Shown here in pieces: positions 1-10,000 of a DNA stretch of 64,000 bases (its first letter is position 1; every line of letters starts with the position of its first letter). Source of the stretch: Codonopsis lanceolata (Eukaryota > Streptophyta > Magnoliopsida > Asterales > Campanulaceae); assembly GCA_013146195.2 (NCBI GenBank), contig CM028378.1, positions 15,297,828-15,361,827 on the forward strand, given 5' to 3'. A program made the position numbers and the translations under genes. A model generated the notes under the pieces. That model searched no databases, was not told the DNA's origin, and saw only the letters and a program-made list of their open reading frames with translations.

Positions 1-954
1 GAATATTAGGTCGGGAAACACACATGTCCACCCAAAAAACTATATCAATGTCGTCATATATCAAAATGCACATTCATCATTACATTTACTGAATATAATG
101 TTATCCATGTTTTTTGAACCGATAGTTAGGCTGTAACTTATAGAATTAAGATTTTGTCTGCTATATTTGAACTAAATAGTATTAGCATGGCCTGTAGTTG
201 CTGCAAAGAGTTGACGTCATCCAAACCTGCCTGACCCATATACTTCTAGGAGTTTGCTCTATCAATAGTAACACGAGAAACTTCCATCAACAGAATTGGA
301 GATGGCAGAAATTCCCATGGTACCATTGACCATTATGTAGTTAGGTTATAGATAATGTAGGATCGTTTTACTTTAAACTCTTGTTCCTGTTAAGTTAAAG
401 CATTGACCATTTCCTTAGGAGAAATATACTTAGTCCCATGGTACCATTGATCATTTCCTTGTGAGAAATAGACTTAGTCACTTTGGTAGTGATGATACTA
501 GCAAAGAAAATTGCAGCTTAAAAATCAAGATAAAGACATACCTGAATTTTTTTGTAGATCAGAACAGACCAGACCTGAATTGTTCCATTTTCAACCCCAA
601 AATCAGAATATGTTAACCCTTGTGAAAACTCTAATCCTCGTAATCATAGCCCAATACTCATTATTCCCATTTAGCCCCTTAAAAATTATAATTTATAAGT
701 ATACTTTATGTTCCTTTCTTACATGATTGCTTTAAATTGTATATACTTTCATGGGATTCCTTTCTTAAAGTTTACAAAGGCACAAATTTCATTTGTTGCT
801 TGTAATTGGAATTATAGTTTTTCCCTACTTAAGAATATTAGTTGGCTCATATGAAATATTTCCATTGTTTGTGCATAAGAGTAGTCTTTCCCAGTTTTAG
901 CTTTAGTGTTGTTTGTTAATATTCTTTTGATTGAGATTTAATATATTTATGTTT
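1..954. other. Gene-free AT-rich flank
   Basis: No coding region is supported here; the open frames are short and low in complexity. A small direct duplication is visible: a 30-bp piece at about 405-434, running from the motif ATTTCCTT to CTTAGTC, recurs at about 450-480, with the phrase CCCATGGTACCATTGA repeated beside each copy. The stretch probably belongs to the CACTA transposon that ends at 2140, but nothing in it proves that. Confidence 0.4.
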
Positions 955-2140
955 TAGGCCGGTGCAATAGTATCTCTCAAGAGTATAATAAATTTAAGTC
1001 CTGTTGTTGAAAATGGAATTATCTCTAGTATTGATCCAAAAACACAAGTTATATGTGATGATTTAGGCCGTAATTGGTATGAAATATCCATTTAAGTTCA
1101 TGTGGAATGAAATGAAGAGTTAATTAGGCCATATGGATTTTTTTTACAACAATTGGAGATGCGATTGGAACACCTATAGCTTGACATTTATTATTGGTAT
1201 GTTTGTATTATCTAAGTCCATTAATCGTTATAATATTTGTATTTATGTCATTTTTTATTTCTACTAATTTAAATTTATATATTTTTTAGGTAACAATTTG
1301 GATTTTGACTCGAGCTAGTTGCATCTCAAAATCTTGAACATCGAGAACTTCTTATATTAGTTAGGATGAATGACAAATGTTTTATTAATGTGGTATATTA
1401 ATTATTTTTGTTCTTGTGATACAATGACTATACATGGTTAGTTTTAATTGAATATGCTTAGATTATCGAATGACTTGTTTTGGACAATGTAATTAAAGTG
1501 TCGATGACTAATCTTATGATAGCTTTTTGTTGATTACGTATGTGTATTTGTTGTTGTACTTTTTACTATTTTTTCATATTTTGTTTATAGATAGAATTAC
1601 AGAAGCAAAAATAAATTGATGAGCAAAGATGTTATCTTTTAAAGGCTCTTTTTAGTTGTTTGAATATTATTAAATAAGGTCTTTTGAAGAGCCATAATAG
1701 CTAGTGTCAAAACAACCATTATAGATTAGCTAATGAGGCATTTTGAAGCACCTTAATACCAAATCATAGAACAGCCTCTACAGATTAGCTATTGAGGCAC
1801 TTGTAGGTGTCATTTTAATAGTTTTATTGAGGCATTTGATGGTAGTTGATACAGTTTGAAATTTTTTTAGTGACACTTGTAAGAGTCACAATAGTTAACT
1901 TTTCACATTTTGAATTACTTTACGGGACACTTGTAAGTGACATTACTGAAAATATATTGAGGCTTTTACATGAGCCTCATTATGTTGTACTCTGTTAAAG
2001 CACTTAAAAAAGCCTCAATAATCTATTGGGGCTTCAAAACAGGGGACACTTGAACCAAGTGCCTCCAGGTTCAAAAAGCCTCAATAGGGTACCTATCGAG
2101 GCACTTTTAAGAGCCTCGAAAGGCATAGTTTGTTGTAGTT
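955..2140 (+). mobile_element. CACTA (En/Spm-like) DNA transposon, right end
   Basis: The right terminus reads TTTGTTGTAGT at 2129-2139. In reverse complement this is the CACTACAACAAA end typical of plant CACTA elements, except that the outermost C has become A. Inside it lie dense subterminal repeats. Further in, two fragments resemble the C-terminal part of the second ORF of plant CACTA elements: a possible exon after an AG at about 958 that ends in the translation DDLGRNWYEIS, and a block near 1155-1190 that reads TIGDAIGTPIA. Both are interrupted by stops, so the element looks dead. The element has landed inside the protease coding part of the copia element at 2141-3920. Its left end lies outside the window. 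Confidence 0.65.
1655..2125. repeat. CACTA subterminal repeat array
   Basis: Degenerate copies of a motif around GAGGCACTTGTAAGTG, and its inverse such as AAGAGCCTC, recur in both orientations every 30-60 bp. Examples are near 1690, 1735, 1795, 1870, 1930, 1960, 2000 and 2095. Subterminal repeats of this kind are where CACTA-encoded proteins bind. The last pair, at 2097-2120, forms a short hairpin (GAGGCACTTTTAAGAGCCTC) next to the terminus. Confidence 0.6.
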
Positions 2141-2311
2141 AAAATTTGCTTTTCCAGATCCCTTAATTATTTTTGCACTACCAGATATAGTATTGACGTT
2201 TGCCTCGTCAATCTTCAGATAAGAAAAATATTTCTTATCCTTAAGTATAGTATGTGTAGTAGCGCTGTCCGCAAGGCATAAATCACCTTCTTGGATATTG
2301 GATTCAGACAT
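2141..2311 (-). pseudogene. copia protease fragment
   Basis: The minus-strand frame translates to a segment with DSATTHTILKDKKYF followed by SGSAKIIKGSGKA. This is the active-site region and following strand of a plant copia aspartic protease, with D-S-A where D-S/T-G/A is usual. The frame then runs into CACTA sequence, so the protein breaks about 50 residues after the active site. Confidence 0.75.
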
Positions 2312-2699
2312 GATTATAATCTATTTTAATATAAGATAGAGAAAAAGAATAAAATAAGTAAACATTATAAGGATATTAAACACGAAAATATATAAATAGA
2401 TAATATCATACATTATTTTAGTGTTGTGCCTAAACATAAATGTTTGACACATATTTTAGACCATAGCTTCATTCTTATTTCGGACCATAGCTTCATTCCC
2501 ATTGAGGACCATTACACATAGTACTAAAATGCAAGCAAATAGTTTATTGTTCGCACAAACGAGAAATATCTATGAAGATTTATTTTCTTGGCAGTTGAGT
2601 CAATCAGTCATATCAATATCCACATTGACAACATCATCAAGGTCAAAGATAGGATCTTCAGAATCACTTATCATGAAATTTGTCTCGATGTTATTCTGT

Positions 2700-3599
2700 T
2701 TCCGTGATTTCTGATAAAGCTCAACCAGATGTCTCGCTGTATGGCACGTACGTGACCAATGACCCTTCATACCACATTGGTAACAAATGTTTTCATTATT
2801 CTCTTTATGAGTACCATTATGGTTCTTACCACGTTTTTCCTCCCTATCAATCTTGGGTCTGAAACTTTTGAAACCTCTTCCCCTTCCTCGACCACGTCCT
2901 CGACCACGGCCACGCCCACGACCTCGGCCACGATTATAGCCTCGGCTACGTCCTGAAATGGACCTATGGTTACGCCCATGGTCATGATCAGTCGACGTTG
3001 CGTTTACTTAGTGCAGGCGAGCAAGTGGGACGCGAGTCTTGTGATTTTTCATCAGCAGCTTGTTATTTTGTTCGGCCAAAAGAAGACATGCAATCAGTTC
3101 AGAATATCTTGTGAATCTTCTTTCACGATATTGTTGTTGTAGGATCACATTTGAGGCATGAAATGTGGTGAATGTTTTTTTCCAGCATATCATATTCAGT
3201 GATATTTTCACTACATAATTTCAGCTTCGAACTGATGCGAAACATGGCTGAATTATATTCGCTAACAGATTTAAAATCCTGAAAACGGAGTGTTAGCCAA
3301 TCATAACGAGCCTTTGGGAGAATCACCGTTTTCTGATGATCATATCGTTCCTTTAATGATTTCCAAAAATCTACAGGATCTTTGATAGTGAGGTATTCTG
3401 ATTTTAGATCCTCGTGGAGATGGTGGCGAAGGAAGATCATAGCCTTTGCCTTGTCTTGGGTCGATGTTTCTTTTGATTTGTTTATTGCATCACCGAGACC
3501 TTTAGCATCTAGGTGGATTTCAGCATCTAGTATCCATGACAGATAGTTTTTTCCAGTAATGTCTAGCGCTTCAAATTCAAGTTTGACGAGATTTGACAT
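2700..3599 (-). pseudogene. copia gag with CCHC knuckle, frameshifted
   Basis: The gag begins with MSNLVKLEFEALDITGKNYL at 3599 and runs about 158 codons. It has the usual plant copia Gag features: a SWILDAEIHL block, KAMIFLRHHL, and the WKSLKERYDHQ segment. It shifts frame near 3130-3200, continues as arginine- and glycine-rich sequence (about 2880-2960), then shows a zinc knuckle at 2744-2785, C-Y-Q-C-G-M-K-G-H-W-S-R-T-C (CX2CX4HX4C). Gag packages element RNA. At least one frameshift and one gap in the frame make this copy defective. Confidence 0.8.
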
Positions 3600-3649
3600 T
3601 TTGATGGACGATTGGGATTGTTAATAATAGAACAATCGTGCTGATAACG

Positions 3650-3920
3650 TGTTATAAAATAACCACAAACTTATAATTGAAGAGTATCAGAGAGAGAGAA
3701 AGAGAGAGATCAGTAAGCTGAAGGATTCCGGGGTAGAAAACAATCAACCCCATAACATCGTATACATAGGGTGAGCGATGAACCCAAATTGTCGAGGGCC
3801 TGACTATCATGCAAGCCTACCATATAGCTACTGTTTATACATGCTTTCTTAACATATACTCCGTATAAGTTACTTTTTTTGATGGTCAGGTTAGCTTTGT
3901 TTTTCACTTCTTTGTGATAC
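3650..3920 (-). repeat. copia 5' LTR next to the SHH1-like gene
   Basis: The LTR edge is TGTTATAAAATAACCAC at 3650, identical to the edge of the larger copia element at 18874 and 25732. The outer edge is less sure: the sequence CTTCTTTGTGATA, ending near 3920, corresponds to CTTCTTTCATAACA at the far end of that larger element. The LTR is about 270 bp and carries a GA-rich run at 3690-3710. It ends about 90 bp before the ATG of the next gene, on the opposite strand, so any LTR promoter would be divergent or shared. Confidence 0.7.
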
Positions 3921-4009
3921 TTGATAAGGACATTAATAAATTATCCCCAAAAACCCTGTTCTCTTTCTCTTGTAGTTTCCTCTTCGCAGGCACCCAAAAA
4001 CCCTGTAAG
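3840..4009 (+). promoter_or_regulatory. Presumed core promoter and 5' leader of the SHH1-like gene
   Basis: The leader just before the ATG is pyrimidine-rich (TTCTCTTTCTCTTGTAGTTTCC), as in many plant 5' leaders. A TATA-like run, CCGTATAAG, at about 3863-3871 lies inside the copia LTR. An in-frame ATG at 3914 would add 32 residues, but its translation is atypical for the family and it lies at the LTR edge, so the ATG at 4010 is preferred. The true transcription start cannot be seen from sequence. Confidence 0.3.
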
Positions 4010-7000
4010 ATGACATCTTCGTCTTCCTCTCCCTCTCTATCTCCGGCTCCGTCCTTCTCTTCGTCACCGTCTCCGTCTCTCTCTCCGTCCCCGTCACCGT
4101 CACCGTCACCGTCTCCGTCTACCTCTGAATCGGAAGAGATGCAAATGGGAGAGGCAGAAATAGAGGATGATGCATTTCCTGAATTTACACTTGCTGAGGT
4201 AAGTTTTAGTCCTTCTCACTATTTCAACTTTGAATTGCGTTTTCTTCACATTTTAGCCCTCTCTGCATGTCTTTCTATGAATTTGATCATCTCCAAATTT
4301 ATGGCTTTAGCCCTTTGATGAATGCAGTGCTTGCATAATACCCCTCCTCTGCTCAAATTTTATTTAGCTCTACAATATATGATTCATAGAGTTTTTTTTC
4401 TTTTGAATTTAAGGTTAGGCGAAGGACCCCAAATTTTTCTAGGATGGGTCGACACCCCAAATTTTCCATGATTAAGTTCTCTGTAGCAGTAAATGATTGA
4501 ATTACAATGCATCTTGCTATGATGGCGAAGCTCAGAGTCCTCAACAAATTATATGTGTTTTTCTAATCTGTCCTGCCACCAGGCTCAATATAAATTGTAT
4601 CAATATTAACATTAACACCCACAACCACAATGGAAGCATACAAAGAATTAGTGGGCTAAATATATGTGCTTGGACCCACTGTCTAATAGTTTAGGCTTTT
4701 CATTTGGAATGAAGCTAAGGCTCTGTGCCTTTCCTCACGGTGCACAAGCGGTAACGTCCATCTTATTCTTACAATCAGAGTGCAATTCCTATGGCTTAGG
4801 CTTTTGGTTGAAATGTTCCCCGAGTAAATTTTATTGATGTTCTTTCATTGAAGAACATGCAGTGCTCTTCATGGAGTCGGTTTAATTCAATGGTCTGGAT
4901 AGATTAATTGTAGCATACAACACTTAATTTCAACTATCTAGGGGAAGGAGAGGATGCAACCTCGAGAATGCCAACTCCAAGAGCAGTTTCTGAAAATGAA
5001 TTGTGAAGAGAAGTAAAAGCGCACGTGTTCTGGGAAGAGTAGTACTTTGTGAAGGTGTGTTTGTCTCTTTATCCCTACATCTTTTTAAAACGCAAAGACA
5101 TGGGTTGGAGGGTGGAAATGCATAATACAGACTAAGAGAGTTATAGTTTGGGACTCTTGAGAGTGGTTATCTGCCCAAGCTGTTGTTGTTGGAGACTTAC
5201 CCTGTTACCCATAACGGAATGTTCAGGATAAACATGGGAGCTAAAATCCCACACCAGAAACATTTGGAAAACAGGCAAGCTTTATCATACACGATTGGCT
5301 CCATGGCTAATAAATTGGTCCATTCCTATATGATCTGTTGTTGCTCTAATGGTACACATCATCTTTTCTGATAGTTTCTTGAATGGTTAGAATCAATTTC
5401 TTCTTGTGTTGAAATTCTTTGCTGCAGCACCTTTCAGTTCTGCATGATTGTGTCCTAACACCTAATAGATAATTACCTCCTTTTTATGTGAGAACCACAT
5501 ATACATTGTGAGTTTTTCTATCTTTATCCCAATCTTTTAGGTCAGCTGGTAAGTTAACATGTTACCAAAACTTTTGTTCTGCAAGGTCTTGTTTGCAAGT
5601 CTTATTACTCTCATTCAGGCCCCCATTAGTTTCATGCAATTAGGTGCCTAAAGTTCTATATATTGATGAAGGTATCTTTTCACTTGCGCGCGGTTTCCCG
5701 ATGGAAAGAGTGTTAGAGCATGATATACCAGTGCAACCTTTAAAATGAGTTGGTGGGTTCACGAAAATTTGGTCAATTGATTTTGTCGTAAAGTCAATCT
5801 ACTGAGCACTTACACCATTATATATGTGCTAACCCGATATCCATTTCCTTTTTCAAAATAGTGTGCTGTTGGTAATGTCCGTTGCTCTAATGTGCTCCAT
5901 TTTGTTTTATGGAAAAGTATGAGTAACAATTGTACTTTCTATTGAAAGATCATGGAAATGGAAAGCGCATATAGGGAAAAGGGTGAAGAATCACTGACAC
6001 AGAAGTTTTGTCAAGAACTTGCATCCAAATTTAGGTACATTTCATTGTAAACTACCTTTATTTTTAAAATGCAGCTCTAAACTTCCTGAGTCATATTTTT
6101 TTCATGCTTGAGCAAAGTTTATACTTTAATAAAAAGGAGCTTGTCTGGCATAATCATCTTCTTTGACATAATCTCTTTGTGCAGTGGCTCAGTTCACCGT
6201 ATTGGAAAACCTGCTACAGACTGGGAACTGGTTATTCCTTTTCTATTTTCTCAAAAATTGTTGATGATTTCTCTTATTAAACCTCTATATTCATAGTTTG
6301 TTCTTGTGCATTATAGGTGCAAAATTGGTTCCAAGATAAACAGAAGAAAGTAGCAGCTAAAATTACTTTTTCCCCTGCTGACATTGAAGAATTTGTTGCC
6401 CCAGATGCTACTATGCCAAAGCATTTAGTGAAAAGCTCTTCAGATTTTTCTCTGAAAGATATTGTTCATTTTTCATATACACAAAGCGCAATCTCGGAAA
6501 TTGATATATGTCAAAAGCCGAAAGGTTCTTTTTTCATATTTAGCATGTGTGAAATTGTAGAGAAAAATTCTTAAATAGATGTTTACTTGGGTCCTCACGA
6601 TTTCTAATTTTCTGCTCATCCATCGGTCCCATGGTTTTCAATATGCAAATCAGTAATTTCAGCCATAAAAACCATCTAGGATGGTTATTTGATACGGTAT
6701 AATAGCATTAGGCTATCCGTTGCGGTCAATGTTAATACTATGCACAGAGAGATAACCTACAATGTCATGCTATCCTTTATGATTATTTACATTAAGATAA
6801 TCATTGGACATGAATTATGTACTTCATTGGTCTCAAACATGTAAATCATCTAGGATGGTTGTTTGATTTGCTATATTATGTATACTTTGGGTTGGGCTCA
6901 ATTCTAATATGAAATTAGCCAGAGTGGCAGTTAACTCCCTTGAATATTGTTGCTAATGAGAGTCCTATCAGCGTACTAGAAGATGATGTTTTAATTTATT

Positions 7001-10000
7001 TTATTTTCTTTCTTAAAATAAGGTAGCATGTTAATGACAGATTTTTCTTATTTCCTTATTTAGTTCAAATGTGGTTTTGATGAATTTTTCATCATTTTAA
7101 GTTAACTCAACTTCTGACTTCACTCCTGTCACTAGGGCACTGTCTCCGCCTGAAGAGTGCACATATTGTTCATACACATGATAGTTACACCATTACACTT
7201 TATAGTAAGGTATGCTCGTAACTTATGTTTTCGCTACCTATTCCATTTGTAGGTCTCGGCGTCTCGCGATATTCCCCGTTGTCTTTCTTTGCTCAGTCAT
7301 TCTAACATTCGTACCAGTTTCAGATGGTCAATTGGCTGTTTGTTAAAGCACCTTTAGTGCTGTGAATTTATGGTCGATTGATTTCAGGCTTAAGCACCCT
7401 TTAATGTTAGTGAATTTCTTATGCCTGCTTACTATTTGGTTTCATTGTTGTGAGTGATTCCTTGCTTTTCAAGTCAAACTTTGGAGCATTTTGCATCTCT
7501 TTCAAAAGCTACGGAAAAAGTACATTACCACGGTCCAGTTCACAATAATATAGATTTGGAAATTTTTATACCAAACTGAATTGCCATTGATTGGATATAT
7601 TTTTGTTTTCCTTTTTCTTTTCTCGGGGTGGGCGGGCTTGGCTAGGATATTCACTTTCTACACTGTTGTATTTTGCCGCTATGCCTAATTATTTACTTCA
7701 TGTGACTATCAATGCGTTGTTGCTCTACTTTCTGTTTTATAGGCATTCCTTTTGCCTGAACTACTTTTGTAACATTTCTGCTTAGATTCATTTTTTTTTC
7801 CTTTTTAATAAATATCTCCGCATCCTTTCAGCCTTTTGTAACCATTATGATTGTTGAATATCCTTGTCAGGAAGTTTTATGTATATCTTGCAAGGTGGAA
7901 CATCATGTAAAATTTTGATGCTATTGTATGAATTTCTGAACATCCTGCAATATTGATTCTTTGCAGCGCAGAGGGTCGCAGAGCTTTCAGAGTTGGTTTT
8001 TGAAGCTTTGTCGTCAAAGGATAGTGCTTGGTGAGCATCTATGGCAATAAATGAACATAAAGTTTTTCTCAAACTGCCAGAGCTGTACCGTATTTACTCT
8101 TGAGTCCACATTTTCATTCTTGATTTCACTTTCTGTGATGGATTTAAGACGATGTGCCCTAGATTACTTATACTTGCAGCTCCAATGATTCATCATTTCT
8201 TTTCCAGGAGAATTGCGCTTTATGGATTGCTACAGCTTTTCATAGTGCTTTCTTTTTGTCAAATGTAATTTGAACATACAAACACTATCTTAACTAGTGC
8301 CACTCAGGATAGTATAGGGTTATGGCGTTTGATTCTCTTCGCAATCCCTTATGACACTTGAAAACAACACGGTTGACATGTTTATTGAGCGCATAATTTT
8401 GAGCTAAATAACAATGCTTATACAGGTACACAAGTGTGTCACATAGTCAGATAGCTTGTATGCATTCTTAAGTTTCTTGCCAAAGGATTCCACACTGGAG
8501 TATTTCTTGCTAAGACCTAAAAGCATAAATTTCTAATATGTAATATGTGAATTATGCAGTCTTAATGACTATGACCAGGAGGACACTTCAAGATAGTAGC
8601 CAGAGCACCTATTAGACACCTCTCGGTGCAACAGACATGTTCAAACCTGGTAGAAATATAATAAACTCATATTATGCCATAGAAATGGCTTGCAGATAAT
8701 TAACTAAATACAATCAAACATTGTTGATAATACTTGCAAATCTGCTCAATACCTAAATTACATGAAGATAATGACATTCTGGACTTCATATTCATGCTCA
8801 TCTGAAAAATCGAAGTATGTTACCCACTTATGAGATCGTATAATGTTAATGCCTAAAGTCTAGTTTGTTGTGATGTGAATACACATCACCATGATGACTT
8901 ATGAGATCGTATAATGTTAATGCCTAAAGTCTAGTTTGTTGTGATGTGAATACACATCACCATGATGACTTATATTAGAAGGGAAAGTGGGGTGATGGAC
9001 GAACAAAACTCCATTTGTTATGACATGAAACACACTTAAATTTAATTAACATGGGCTCTTTCCTCTTCCTTTTTTCTTTTTCCTCTACTAATTTCTCACT
9101 TCCTTTTGTCACCAAAGTTTGCTTCTGATTTTTTCTCATTCTTCAATTCCTACTTGCTAGACATTAGGACTAGTCTCTTCATTTCACTTGATCCCAATTT
9201 TATTTTTAGAAACCGACTTAGAGGTGATGTAACGTCAACAGCTAATTTTTCTCTATCTTTCCAGGTTTGATGTTGCTGCATTCCTCAATTTCAGAGTTCT
9301 TTGTACTGGCGAGCTTGTAAGAGCCCCCTCCATCTTAACATTCTTGTTTTTGAAATTCACAACAGTGTGAATTCTGTGTCTTTATGAAGGTTTTGTTGTG
9401 GGGGAGTAGCTGCATGATCTAATGTAATTAGTTTTTCTTGTGCGTTTGTGACGTATTCTCAATTCTATACCTGCATATATTTTTCCTTGGAAAAAATAAT
9501 AATATTTCCTATGATAATTAGTTTCAAAACTGTTAGTTTGTCATGAATGCTGCTGTCAAATTATGCTGCAATATCTTTTTCCTTTGAATCTTGTCAAAAT
9601 TAGCTGCGTTTTCTCAATTTTTTCTTTACCTTCACATATTTTTCCCCTTTAAATTTTAATCTATGCATAGCATCAACGGCATAGTGGTTTTTTCACCTGC
9701 CATTGTTTTTCCATCCTTTAAGTCTTACTTCTTCCTATGATGGTCTGTTTATACTGTTTAGTTTTAAATGTTGGACTCTCTCTCTCTCTCTTTTTGGAAA
9801 ACAGGGACGGAACATGACCAATTTTATTAATAAGGAAAAATTATAAAACGGAGGGGGACAACCAACCTTGCCCTAAAAAGGGAGGACAACGCAGCCTTAC
9901 CTCTTAAACAATGTACATAGGGCTTAACTAAAAAGAGCTAAACAAGAAGAACATTATGAAGTTTTAATACGAGGAAGTTTGCACATAACTAAAAGATAAC

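Larger units (their letters stand above)
2141..3920 (-). mobile_element. Ty1-copia retrotransposon, 5' part (C0)
   Basis: Reading leftwards, the order is an LTR (about 3920-3650), the conserved junction GTTATCAGCACGA, a gag frame, a CCHC knuckle and the start of the protease. The CACTA element then cuts the copia element at 2140. LTR, junction and gag match those of the larger copia element at 18874-48612, so both belong to one family. The rest of pol would lie left of the window. The gag frame has shifts, so this copy is not functional. Confidence 0.85.

Noticed and set aside
2767..2985. Valine-rich minus-strand frame
   Set aside because: It is a shadow of the Arg/Gly-rich Gag tail in another frame.
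3914..4009. Upstream in-frame ATG of the SHH1-like gene
   Set aside because: It would add 32 residues with a hydrophobic stretch that is not expected for a nuclear reader protein, and it lies at the LTR edge. The ATG at 4010 opens the Ser/Pro tail.
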